Source of the DNA: Rhopalosiphum padi
Taxonomy: Eukaryota > Arthropoda > Insecta > Hemiptera > Aphididae
Length of the DNA: 64,000 nt
Direction of reading: 5' to 3'
NCBI RefSeq assembly: GCF_020882245.1
Contig: NC_083600.1
Coordinates: 21,080,001 to 21,144,000 of the forward strand
Below are positions 39,783 to 53,014 of the stretch, piece after piece. A program made the translations under genes and the position numbers. Positions within the stretch are counted from its first letter, which is position 1; each line of letters opens with the position of its first letter. The notes beneath the pieces were generated by a model. The model made no database searches. It was given only the letters and a program-made list of their open reading frames with translations, and was not told the DNA's origin.

Positions 39783-42700
39783 ATGGATGCTAATAATAAA
39801 GAAGAAAGACCACTAAATCCAAGATCCAAAGCTAATTTATTTGAAATTATCACTTTCAGGTAAATATAAAAATATACACTAAACTTATTATTTCATATTA
39901 TTCATCTATAAAACATGTTATCTTTGCCATTAATTGATTTTTTTTAATTAATTGATTGTTATATATGTATTTTACATATTATAATGACTATAATAGCTTA
40001 TTACATATTTACAGTATGATAAATTAAAAACAACTTCTTTAATTGAAACTAACTATATAATAATAATTAAACCTTAATAGTTAATAGTAATAAGTATACA
40101 AATATATAAACTGTATATTAATTTGTTTAAAGTTATATGCTTGAAATTGTTTGTACAAGCAGTTTTCCACGCTGAATAACTTCAAATTCTTCATACTTCG
40201 TATTTTATATGCTCAAATTCTACATTTAGTACTTATTAAAGGTATGATTTTGATATTGGGTATTTATCTGTCCTTGAATTAAGAGTGTATAATTATCTTG
40301 TTCAACTTATTCTCGTTTTGACTATTCATAAAATTTTACTTCTAGTTATTTAATTGATTTTAGATAGTAAATTATATAGAGTATTATGTCCAAAGTTTAA
40401 AATTTTAAATGTTAATAACTAAATTTACTTAGAATTTTATCTCCTGATTAAAAAATGTTATATAATATGAAAATTTAACCAATTTTCATAAATTCTTTTA
40501 CCACTAACGTGACTAAAATATTAGAAATAAATATATTATTACAATATAAAATACTGCAATTGTTTTCATGCTATACAAAGTGTCCGGTGAGGATTTACCC
40601 ATTGCGATATCTCCTGAAATAATGCAGATATCATAATAATTATCTTTTTTTTTAAAAAAGACTCACAAGGACTAGGACTACAAATATTTCATACTAAATT
40701 TAATTTAACATTTTGATAAAAAAGTTAAAAATATAGTTTTTTATTTAATTATTTTCAAAAAAATCGAAGATGGCCATTTTTTTTAAAGTTTATTTTCGAA
40801 ACAACGTTTCGGCATTTTATCTACATATAATATGTTAATAAATTGTTTCCTAAAAATCATTTTTAGTATATGTATATATAATTATGATTCAATATATTAT
40901 AAAATTCAAATTTAACATCCATCATAAAAACTCGCTCGATATCTACTGTCTATACAGAAGCTAGAGTGGTGACTACTTTCCCATCTTTTTTTTTTATATA
41001 AATAGTTGTTGAAATTAAAAGCCAAAGTTATGAAAGTTTTCAAATTCTTTTGTGATAAAAAATGTTATTTATTTTAATAGCTTAAGTTTTTAATAATAAA
41101 TCCAAAATTTTTCATTAACTGGTCTTGTCTTATTATAGACATCAAAATACATTGAAAAATGCATAATTTTTTTAGACGTTTCAAATTCTAATTCAGATAA
41201 AATTTGACATTGCAATTTTTTACCACTTACTTTATATATTATTATTAACTTTATACAATACAATCTATTTAAATATTTAAATAAGTTTTAAACTGTTTAT
41301 AGTACCTATTCAAAGTTTCACACTGTTCTACATTACATATATTTTGAATAATTATAATATGATAGTTAATAACAGCTATTAGCATTATATAAAGTTATAT
41401 TATAATAACCAATACATACTAGTATATTTATTTTTGTCTAAAATTAATTCAAAGTTCAAATTACTTTATTATTATTAATATAAATATAAATTACTATAAT
41501 TCCAATATAAACATATAACTAGTAATATTTTAAGAAATACAAATCATACGATTATTTTGTAAACAGACATGAAGAAACAAACTGTCTTAGCTCAAAAAAG
41601 ATTTTCATGTGCAATAATTGATCACTCAATTCAAATTCGACACATACATTACAGTAACCTGAAATATTATAACGTATACTCGGCATCTATTATACCACAT
41701 AGTGACTTTCAAAGTCAATTAATTCTAAATTAGTAAAATAGGTGTTAAAATGTTAACAAATTATGAAAATAAAGATTGTATTAAAATTACGATGACAGTG
41801 AAACATTTAATGCTTAACATTTTAAGCATTATTATAACACTAAAATATTGTTTATTAAGTTTTTAATTTTTAGTTGGATCTTAAAACTTGTTCAAAAAGG
41901 ATTGAAAAAAGAATTAGATGTAATAGATTTATATACAATTCTAGACGAAGATTCATCTGCCCTATTGGGATCCAAATTAGAGAAGTAAACAATTTATCAC
42001 GTCTAAAAAATATAAATATTCTAATTATTATTTTTGTCGTTATACAGAATATGGAGTAAAGAGCAAAGAACTGCAACAAGGAAAAATAAAAAACCTAGTT
42101 TTTTAAACGCACTGTTTCAAATGTTTGGGTCAAAATTAATTATTCATGGAATTTATTTAGCAATAACTGACATGGTATTTAGGTAAGTAGGTGTATATTT
42201 AATATTAATATAATTAATTAATTAATAATTAGTCTCATTGAGAAATAAAAATTATAGTAGAATATTTATAGCTATAGTATTATTTTTAATTTTAAGTATA
42301 CCTATATCTAAATTTACTCTGTATTTAATTTACTAATACTAAATACCCTGCAGCTGTTTCGTTATTACCTTTTTATTTATTCAGTATTATCCAAACGATT
42401 TTTGTGGGAAAAATAATATCACACTTCGAAACAAAAAATACAAAAAACCAATTTAATATTGTAGTATATTATGCTGTTGGTTTAATAATAGCTTGTTCAT
42501 TAAAAACATTCAGTTCAAACAGTTACAATATGATGAGTTCACATTTAGCAATGAAAATGCGAGTAGCAACTTGTGATCTCATTTATAATAAGGTATGTAA
42601 ATAATATAATTTCACCAAAAATAATATATTAATAATAAAATTAAATATAAGAAGACAAAATTGTAAATAATTTATCATGACATATAAGTATTAATAAATT

Positions 42701-45700
42701 ATTATTATTAAATTTCCAATTTTCAAAATATATACTTAATTATTATGAACACAATATATTTATTATAGGCATTACGGCTAAAAACAAATTCCCTCGAAAC
42801 TACTACAGGCCGAATAGTAAACTTGATGTCAAATGACGTAATTCGATTTGATTTAACAATTGTATATATAGGATATATATTCATTGGCCCTATAGAAACA
42901 ATTATGGTAACGTACTTCCTATGGAAAGAAGTAGGCGTGGCATCAATACTTGGTGTAGCTACATTTATTATTTTTATACCATTACAAGGTTTGTAAAGAA
43001 ATAACTAATAATAATAATAATAATGATAATACAACTATTATTTTTTTTTCGTTATCTTTAAGTATGGTTGGGTTCAATTGTATCAAATTATCGACTGAAA
43101 ACAGCTAATAGAACAGATGCCAGAGTAAATTTAATGAATGAAATAATTTCTGGCATACAAGTAATTAAAATGTATACTTGGGAACATTTTTTTACCAAAC
43201 TAATTGAATTTGCCAGAAAGTAAGAATTAATAACTCACAAATAGGCATAAATAATACATAATATGTATCTTAATGTAACCACCAAAAAAATTTAAATGAT
43301 GAAATATAGGAAAGAAATCGACCAAATTACTAAAACAGCATACATCAAAGCTACATTATTGTCATTTTCTGTATTCAACACAAGACTCGCTTTGTTTTTA
43401 AGTGTTCTTTTATATGTAGTACTTGGAAACTATATAACTGCATCAAAGGTAAAATAATATTCATAATTAATATATTTTAACCGTTAACACAATAAAATAA
43501 AGACATATTATAATATATTTAGGTTTTTATAATAACATCGTACTATAATATTTTGAGAGTGTCTATGGCGGTTACTTTTCCAGTTGGAATGGGTTTGATT
43601 GCTGAATTATTAGTCTCGATAAAAAGAATTGAAGTACGCATAAATACTTAAAAGAAATTTATTTAAACAACTAATAGTATGATATTACCTAGGATTTTCT
43701 TTTACGCGAAGAAAAAGATGAACGATCAATAACCCAAATGAAAACAAAAAATGGTTTCGAAAATGCAAAACTCAATGATGGCAATACAGTATCAAATAAT
43801 ATTATCAATCAAGATGGAACTGAACAATCAAATGATTTTTGTATAGTTGTTTCAAACGTTACTGCAAAGTGGACAGAATCTCAAAATGATAATACTTTAG
43901 AAAATATAAATTTAACTGTGAAACATGGTCATTTGATTGCAATAATAGGTCCAGTAGGAGCCGGAAAAGTATAATTAATATACACCTACAAAAATATTTT
44001 AAATGGTCTATATTTTTATAGTTTCTTTTTACAGAGTTCATTGATACAAGCGATCTTGCGAGAATTAACACTGTCCAAAGGAAGTATTTTAGTACACGGT
44101 GTAGTGTCATACGCATCTCAACAACCCTGGTTATTTGCAGGTTCTGTTCAACGAAATATTCTATTTGGCTTGCCAATGGATAGAAAACGTTATAATAAAG
44201 TAAGGTGTCGTACATAATATCAACTTGAAACATGAACCGTTATATGTTTATAATTAAAATATATTATTTCATCAATGAATAGGTTATAGAAGTGTGTGCG
44301 TTAAAAATAGACATAGAACAATTTCCGTATGGTGATAAAACAATTGTGGGAGAAAGAGGAATATCTCTTAGCGGTGGACAAAGAGCAAGAATAAATTTGG
44401 CGAGGTATGAAATAAGTAAGATTTATTAAATACATTTTGCTGTTTTGAAATATTTTATAGAGCTATATACAAAGATGCAGATGTTTATTTACTGGATGAT
44501 CCTCTGTCAGCTGTCGACAATCACGTTGGCAAACACTTGTTTTCAAAATGTATAATAGGTAACAACTAACACTAACAACATAGTGGTGTCTAATTAATGA
44601 ATTATCATATTATATTATCTGTATTAACATTATAGAATTCCTCAAAGAAAAAACGTGTATACTTATTACTCATCAATTACAATATTTAACGAATGTAGAC
44701 CAAATAATATTAATGGAAAATGTAATTATTTAAATATTACAATTATAAATATATTATAGCCTACAGGTTACAGTGTGTATTTAATAAATTATTTATTATT
44801 TTTACATAACAGGGGGAAAAAATAGCAGAAGATTCGTACAAAAACCTTCAAGAATCCGAATTCAATTTTACAAAAATGTTAGGGTCTCCAGTAGAACCTA
44901 TCATAACTAATGATAATGAAACAATTACGATAGGTACAAGACCAAATTTTCGAAGTCAAAATTCCATGTATACTCGACAAGTATCTGTATTGAGTGTTAC
45001 GTCAACTGTCGAAGAAAGTAATTACAATGATGTTCAAGTAGAAGTTGTAGAAGTTGTTGAACCAATTGAATTAGCTGAAACTCGTTCTTTTGGTAATTCC
45101 GGATTCAGTATTTACTCATCATATTTCTCTGCTGGTGGACACAAGTGTAAAATCATATTATTTTTATTAATATGCATCTTTACTCAAGTACTATCTTCAA
45201 GTGGTGATTATTGGATAACTTACTGGTAATATTTAAAATCTGGTTTATTTAAAAAATAATTAAAATAGTTTTGATTTATCAAATTTAATGTTTTGTAGGA
45301 TAAATTTAGAAGAACATGTTTTTTTTTCAATTGATCATTTAGAGTCCAATAATAATAGATCATTGACAAACAATCCATCTAATACATTAATTCCATGGAT
45401 AGTATCTCGTAATACATGTATTATCGTGTTTACTGTGATTACATTATCAATTATAATATCTACATTAATTAGATCAGCTTTATTTGTATCAGTATGCACA
45501 ACATCTTCTACAAATCTACATAATCGTATGTTAGGTTCAATCATAAGAGCTACAATGTACTTTTTCAATAAAAATGCATCAGGTAGGTGATAACAATTAC
45601 AAAGACAAAACAGCTACTTAACATTATAACAACAAATAATATTGAAACCGATCACTTAAAATTTTAGGACGAATACTTAATCGTTTTTCAAAAGATCTAG

Positions 45701-47602
45701 GTTCCATTGATGAAATGTTACCCTTCGTATTGATGGATGTAATACAAGTAATATAAATATAAATATATTATATTATATCATAAGCTAAATATAACAAAAT
45801 ATAATTTTTTATTATTTACAATTTTTAAGATTGGATTAATTGTGATTGGGATATTAATAATTGTTGGAATAACGAATCCCTACTTTATTATACCAACATT
45901 AATCATAGTATTCATATTTTTCAAAATAAGAAATATTTATATGACAATATCACAAAGTATTAAACGTTTAGAAGGAGTCAGTAAGCAAAAATAACAATTT
46001 TAACGTACTTTCATGAAACAAATAATTCATAAAATTAACTATATAATATAATTTAATAAATATTAGCACGAAGTCCTGTATTTACTCATTTAAATGCATC
46101 ACTTCAAGGAATAACCACTATAAGAGCATTTGAAGCGGAAGAAATTCTTTCCACGGAGTTTTCTATCCATCAAGTAAGTACTATTACTGCTCTAATTTTC
46201 TAAATTTACAATTTCATCAATAATTATTGTGATAAAATTCTAGGATTTACATTCTTCGGCTTGGTATTTATTTATTTCTTCAAGTAGAGCATTTGGATTT
46301 TGGTTGGATTTAACCTGTCTTATATATATAAGTATTGTGACCTTCTGTTTGTTATTTATTAGCAATGGTAAATAACGATTAAATACCTACACATTTTTTT
46401 ATGTAAATATATTTATAATATATTTTAAATAATAAAATTTACCTTAGACACATATAGTGGAAATGTTGGTCTTGCCATAACTCAGTCAATAGGGCTAATT
46501 GGGTTGTTTCAATGGGGAATGAGACGATCGGTAGAATTGGAAAACCAAATGACATCAGTTGAGAGAGTACTCGAGTACACAACTTTACCCCAAGAACCAG
46601 CACTAGAATCACCTCATTGTAATAGTGATCAGATTAATTTAAATAAAAATGACATTCATATAATTAAAGCAAATAAAATAACTATATGTATTTTTACAAA
46701 ACTTTTTCAGATAAAAAACCACCGAAGAAGTGGCCTAATAAAGGTCGAATAACATTTAATAATTTTTATCTACGGTATGCCATAGATACGCCTTATGTTT
46801 TAAGCAATCTCAACATTAACATTGAACCGATGGAAAAAGTGATATTGAATAATGGCGTACATTTTTAAAATCGTTATATTAATTATAATTTTTAAATATA
46901 GATTGGAATTGTCGGTAGAACTGGTGCAGGTAAATCATCATTGATTGGGGCATTATTTAGGTTAGCTCTCAATGAAGGCAATATTATTATTGACAACTTT
47001 GAAATACATGAGATGGGACTACACGAATTACGATCCAAGCTTACTTTTATTCCTCAAGAACCAGTTTTATTTTCAGGAACCATACGCAATAATTTAGATT
47101 TATATGATGAATATTCTGATCATGAAATTTGGAGTGCATTAAATGAAGTAAATTTTTATCTACTTGGGATTATTAGTTTTAATTAAAATAAATATGATTT
47201 AAATTTAATATTAAAGGATGTATTAACTGCTGTTCTGAACAGAGAAATTATAGCATATACCTAATACGAGTGGGTACTACAATACATTATTTTAATGGTA
47301 TTTATTTCTTATATATAAAATAATGATAACTTATAACACTTATTAAAACCATAGATTAAACATGCACGTGTGTTTTTAATCTATGTTAAAACCGAGCTAA
47401 TCTTTTTATTCAATTTTAATTTAATTAATCATTTTATTAAAAAACGAATTTATTTTCACGCTACATTATTCTGTAAATTTATTTTCACTCTTAAAGTTGA
47501 TTTAAAAATTAATTTTGGTATAAATCAATTATTTTACTTGTGTCAAGCATTCATAGCGTTAAAATGACAACTATATAACTATAAGCTAAAAATTAATATA
47601 AA

Positions 47603-47643
<41 letters not shown>

Positions 47644-48451
47644 TACAAGATAACAATAAAACTGAAAATAAAAATATAATCATATGAAAAATAGTATAGT
47701 AGATATGGTATATAACTTTCGAATTCTTTTTTAATCCAATCGTTACGTTAATTATATATTTTCCATAGCAGCAAAGATTATTACATAATAATTGATTTTT
47801 AATGTTTTAAATGAAATACTAGGTAGAACTTAAAGATGTTGTGGATGATTTACCAAATGGTCTAAATTCAAAAATGTCCGATGGCGGATCTAACTTCAGT
47901 GTAGGTCAAAGACAATTAATATGTTTAGCTAGAGCAATCTTGCAAAACAATAAAATTCTTGTTTTAGATGAAGTTACAGCAAATGTTGATCATCGGTATG
48001 AAAAATAAATATTGTATTATTAAAGAAATAGTGTATTCCATTAACCATTTCCGATATTATCATTATTGTTTTATAGAACAGATGCATTAATCCAAAACAC
48101 AATTAGAAATAAATTTCAAATGTGTACAGTTTTGACAATTGCTCATCGTTTGAATACTGTAATAGATTCTGACAAGATACTTGTATTGAACGGTGGAACT
48201 GTAGTGGAATTCGATCATCCGTATAGATTATTAAAAAACACGAACGGATTTTTTTATAAAATGGTGAAACAAACCGATCACGCCACTGCGCGTTTGTTAC
48301 ATAAAAGGACTGCAGAGGTATAAAATATTTATTATTTTTGTTTACAGTATTTACTATTCTTACTGTATTATTTTAATGACCTAAAAATTTTAATTTTAAT
48401 GTTTTTAAGAATTACAAGAATATTGATATACGAAGAACGAATCCTCAATAA
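39783..48451 (+). CDS. ABCC4-like multidrug-resistance exporter, copy C (diverged paralogue)
   Basis: Full ABCC transporter with the same 25-exon plan as copies A and B but clearly older. Exons: 39783-39859, 41874-41984, 42048-42182, 42385-42592, 42769-42988, 43063-43219, 43310-43448, 43523-43633, 43693-43968, 44035-44199, 44283-44404, 44461-44558, 44636-44721, 44813-45225, 45299-45582, 45668-45747, 45830-45980, 46067-46173, 46244-46367, 46448-46618, 46711-46838, 46902-47147, 47823-47995, 48077-48317, 48410-48451. They sum to 4065 nt, 1354 residues, with no frame break. The start MDANNKEERPLNPRSKAN matches the family. NBD1 shows GPVGAGKSS, LSGGQRAR, LLDDP and ITHQ; NBD2 shows GRTGAGKSS, FSVGQRQ, LVLDEVTANVD and IAHRLNT. 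The linker after NBD1 (exon 14) and the short C-terminus (exon 25) differ most from copy A. An AATAAA overlaps the stop codon (48447-48452). Predicted role: plasma-membrane export of organic anions or xenobiotics; the substrate is unknown. Confidence 0.9.
40577..41140. mobile_element. Possible transposon remnant in intron 1 of copy C
   Basis: Intron 1 of copy C is 2014 bp, against 730 bp in copy A. A block beginning GTGTCCGGTGAGGATTTACC has a composition and phrasing unlike its neighbours and may be an inserted element. Ends and target duplications are not defined. Confidence 0.3.
47148..47822. other. Long intron 22 of copy C with (AT)n tract
   Basis: The 675-bp intron includes a pure AT/TA run at about 47605-47640. 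The 65-codon frame at 47370-47567 lies wholly within it and is not supported as coding. Confidence 0.6.
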
Positions 48452-48639
48452 AGTTGAATGAAAATGTGTTACATTCAACTAAATGTTTTATTTCAAGTGT
48501 TACAAACACTATACTAAATGTCTTTAATTGTACGTAATACATTAAAATTATATTTTATGCAATTAATAATAAATTTGTTTTTAATTAACTATTGTTATGT
48601 AGGTATATGCATGATATGCTTGTATATGTCGTTTAATGC

Positions 48640-49800
48640 TTTTGGGATAGTCTAGAATATTTATTAGTATTTCATAATATTATCATCTTTATTACCTAAA
48701 GGTATAATATTAATATATTATACAACGATATTACGTGTGTTCGAGTTTTATTTTTCCTATTAATATTATTATTAGTTCTTGCTATGACACAATGATAACT
48801 AAACAGTATATGAATGTAAATAATGAAAACAAGATACGATATAATAATGAATATAAAACATAATGATAACCGATATCGCTGTATCGGTTATGGCCAATGT
48901 GACATATCCAGAATTCATTTACGGGCGTGTTTTAAATTTAATAGACTTAGGTAGGTGGGGGGGGGGGCAAGTTCATCAATGACCTCTGTCCTAGATATAC
49001 ATAAGTCTACGGAGTGTTGAAAAGGAGCGTACACTCTCAGATGTAGTGACAAAGATCGTTGCTGATATAACCAACAGCCTGTGAGGCTGTGAATCGTAGG
49101 AAAAATAATAGAACTACAATTTATTATGAATGATTATTTCTTGCACTAGTTGCATTCGTGTAGAGCAAATTACACTATGAGTAAGTTTAAAGTTTATTCA
49201 AATACAACAAAATATAACCGATGGGGGGTGTTCCAACACCCATATCACCCTGCCCCCTAAATACGACCTTGATTATGGCTATAATAATTAAAAGATAAAA
49301 TATACAAAAATTCAATTATTAAGCTTTTGTATTGTATAATTAGTGAAATTGTCTCGAAAAAAGTTTGAAAAAAGTATATTATGCCATTTAACCATTATTT
49401 GACTTATTTAAGATATAACATATACCATAAATTGATAGTATTATTATCTATAAGCTTGACTATTGATTTTTATTACTTGTCATTTTTATTTTTATTATTT
49501 TTTATACTGATCGGAAGGAAATATCGACTGCTGAGACTATTAGTATAATAATATGAATAAAAAAATATAATATTTACAGTTATTTTTTATTTATTATTTT
49601 CATTTTTATAAAAAAATGTATACATTTTTATTTTTTAATTATTAATTTGTTATTATTTAGCTTATTTACATTATTTGTACAATGTACATTGTACACATAA
49701 TAATATTATCTACAATTTCGAGTTAACGATTACTTCCAGAAAGTATACAAAATATAAAAACAACAAAAACTAGGGAAGTTGTTTTGTTGTATAATAGGAT
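48640..49800 (+). other. Decayed copy of the ABCC 5' flank with no gene behind it
   Basis: Several blocks follow the same order as in the flank of copy A: TAGTCTAGAATATTTATTAG near 48650, a CCCCCTAAATACGACC block near 49252, CTGATCGGAAGGAAATATCG near 49506, and a block near 49740-49790 matching the region around the presumed transcription start (about 13680-13720 in A). After about 49800 the similarity stops, where exon 1 should follow. A G run lies at 48957-48967. Confidence 0.55.
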
Positions 49801-50089
49801 CATACTGATATTGATGTATAATAAATATTATATTAAATTTGAATTCTGCAATGATAAACCATTGTATACGAAAAGTAATTGTGAGTAGACCACGGATTCT
49901 GTCTCTATTTATAATGATATTTTATAATGTTATTATTGTTATTTTATTACAATAACTAGTTTAATTTTCTATATTACCAATTTGGTAGATATATTGTCTA
50001 GTGTGAATATAATACAGGTGATCTATACATAATTTACACTTGTTTATGTCTGTACGATAATCTATATTTTATATCATAATATCACACTT
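49800..50089. other. Non-coding spacer
   Basis: AT-rich, no gene or repeat seen. Confidence 0.4.
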
Positions 50090-50720
50090 CCTTTCACGTC
50101 TGTGCCCGGTCGACGCCGATGTCGCATACACTTCCATCGCCGTATCCGGAAACTGTGTGCTGAGTCGCCGGAACCGCAGCCGACGTTTTTATTCCGAACT
50201 ACTTACCCCGTTACCCGTACCGTTTCCGTCGCGGCAATAAGTTGTCGTCCATGCACGTACTGCTGTCGCGCCTTGTTAACACTATCTCCGCCGTACCGTC
50301 CGCTTCATATAACGCATTTAAATATGCGATGCGCCTCAAGCGCGTGTCGTACATGGTGTCATGGTGTATTTTATAAAACTACACCGGCCACACATAATTA
50401 TTATCTCGTTATCATCGTTTCTTTACCATACGCAGCCAAAAAGTTCAAGCGATGGTATATATTATTATTATATATTATACGAATATATAGTATCGTGCCG
50501 CCGGCGTGGGATCGAAAATAACGTATCACGTTCGTCAATCACCGTGATGTGTAATAATTGGTTACTGTCACGGCGATTATGGATGATTTGAATGCGTACA
50601 CAAATTGTTTAAGTATATCGAGAGATGATGGCATACGAACATATTATGATGTTCGTTACGCGTTTATTTGGATACCGTGGAGACGCGTGTAAATATATTA
50701 AAAATTAAAAAATGATCACT
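50090..50720 (+). promoter_or_regulatory. CpG- and GC-rich island, possible promoter or 5' exon of the KH gene
   Basis: The base composition changes abruptly to CG-rich with many CpG dinucleotides, unlike any other stretch of the window. Open frames of up to 139 codons exist but start without a convincing ATG and resemble no protein I know. It lies 2.3-2.9 kb ahead of the first coding exon of the KH gene, and a candidate donor (GCGATG|GTATAT) sits at 50452. A promoter with a non-coding first exon is the best reading; the strand is inferred from the KH gene. Confidence 0.4.
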
Positions 50721-51010
50721 TACTACTTACTAGTTACTACGCATTCATTTATATGACCCGTATGCTCACAGTCTCACACATAGAAATTGTCTGCATTAAT
50801 CTCCTTAAAAACGGACGCCGGACTCAGGCGGTACCTATCTAATTTCCTCAAGAAAAATATAAAAAAATTAATATAATTTATAAAAATATTGAAGTATAAA
50901 AAATATATTTTTTTTAAAAATGTTGTTTTCTTATTTCATAAAATTATGTGAAAAAATATAAAAAAATGTATCTCATTCTTCATCTTTATATAGGTAATAT
51001 ATTTATACAG

Positions 51011-51600
51011 GGTGATTCTTTTATCATGAACCACTCATTATTTCAAAAAGTATTCATGTTTTTGAAAATATTTTTTTACATTGTTTCAAGTTGTTAAAAA
51101 ATTATATTTTTTATCCTTAATTTTTTTTAAGTTTTTTACTTTATTGAATGACAACATAGTTTTAATTTCATATTCCAAAGCAGAATATTTTTCTGAATAT
51201 TTTGATACATAAAAATCTAATTTAGGGCGAGTAGTTTATGAGTTAAAGTATTTAAAGTTTTGATGCACGGAGTGAAGTGATACGGGGTTACCCCGCAAAA
51301 TGTTTGTCCACTACTCCGCTTGTCAAAACTTTAAATACGTATAACTCATAAACTACTCGCCCTAAATTCGATTTATATGTATCAAAATACTCGAAAAATT
51401 ATTCTGCTTTGGAATTAAAACTATGTTGTCATTCAAAAAAGTAAAAAAAACTTACAAAAATATAAGGATAAAAAATATTTAAAAATATAATTTTTTTTAA
51501 AAACGTTGGTTTTTTAACAACTTGAAACAATGTAAAAAAATATTTTCAAAACCATGAATACTTTTTGAAATAATGAATAGTTCATGATAAAAGAATCACT
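51011..51600. mobile_element. Long foldback element, ~590 bp
   Basis: The left end GGTGATTCTTTTATCATGAA is mirrored at the right end TTCATGATAAAAGAATCACT. The inverted arms extend inward for about 250 bp to a GC-richer centre around 51265-51315, with internal matching blocks such as GGGCGAGTAGTTTATGAGT and its complement. There is no coding frame. It is a non-autonomous foldback or MITE-like DNA element; no clear target duplication was found. Confidence 0.8.
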
Positions 51601-51604
51601 CGAG

Positions 51605-52990
51605 TGATCTGTATACCTAGTACCTACCTATATCTTTATAGGTATATTAACTTACTACCTACTTAGTACTTACTATATAGGTAATATAGATTATAGACTT
51701 AGACTATAGAGTAAAATATATTTTTATTACAACTATGTACATTGTACATTATAATTTATAATATAATTATTTTAGTGTTTTTTTTTTTATGACCAATTGA
51801 ATACATATTACCAGCAACGGCAGCAACTTGTTAAATGTTTTTATATTATATATTTATTACGCTTGTAAAATTATAATATAATACTATCATTAATTGATAA
51901 ATAATTAATAATAATAATGTTGTACCTATCTACAAAATAATTATTTTTATACAATTTCTATGTGTATACATGCGGGTCGTATAAATGTGTGTAAGTAATC
52001 ATTTTTTAATTTTCATAATCAATTAATTTTTTATATTTTTATTAAAATTTTTAAATATATTTTTCTTTTTTTCCCTGTTCTTTTTTACCAATTACTCGAA
52101 CCAGAAATAAGACGTAGTTTTAATAGTAGTTTTTATTTGACAATAAAGCGATTATTTCAAAACCATTAAATCATTGAGTAATAAGTGTCAGCCCTGGTCA
52201 AACAGCTAAATTTGAATTTGTTTTTGGGTCTTGATCATCCATAGCGTATCAACTAGGCGGCAACTTGCGATCTATGAGAATTCAAATATCCCTCACGGAG
52301 AAGGATAACTAAATCTATACTACGCGTGCAAAGGCCAAAGACTGCTACGAGTTTAAAATGTTTAAATAGTATTAAACACACGCAGAAGTAATGTACCTAG
52401 TCAATAAACTACAAACGTACAGTGTACACTATACATTATTTATAAATTTGCTACCTAGGAACTTCAACATATAAAAAAAAAAATTTAACTAACAAATTTT
52501 CTCAGTACACTACCTATGACTATATAATCTAAATTGTATGTGAAATATACTTAGAGTGGATTATTTCGAATTAACAATTTATAATTATTAATGAATTCAT
52601 ACCTGTATAGTTCATGGTGCATGGTGTACATTTTTTTTATACAATTGTTGGTAGGAATGGATGAAGATTCTTACATTTTTTTATAAACGGTAACACTGCG
52701 TTATTCGTTGCGTCTATCAAAATATTTTAATATATCACATAGACACACATAAATATATTATCATAAATAATAGATGTAAAATGATTTTACTTATAAAATT
52801 ACTCAAATAATTCATGATAGTAAATTTGCAACGATTGTAAGTACGTCTTGTGTTCAATTTGCATACTGTATTGCTGCACAGGTACGTCATACAGTTACAG
52901 TAGTTGATTGTTGTCTTAACCTGACGGTTAAATGTTTGGTTATATCTGTTAAAAATTAAGTAAATATTAGCTATATTACATATTAAACTT
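51605..52990. other. Non-coding upstream region of the KH gene
   Basis: Mostly AT-rich. A more complex stretch at about 52190-52360 and another at 52830-52930 could hold regulatory or leader sequence, but no motif can be named. Confidence 0.35.
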
Positions 52991-53014
52991 TTGATCATGT
53001 TTGTTAAGGTAAAA

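Noticed and set aside
43859..44233. 124-codon minus-strand frame opposite copy C exons 9-10
   Set aside because: It is antisense to verified ABCC exons and an intron, with no domain of its own.
50102..50521. 139-codon frame in the CpG-rich island
   Set aside because: It has no ATG start in place and no recognisable domain; long open frames are expected by chance in GC-rich DNA. It is kept as a regulatory or leader candidate only.
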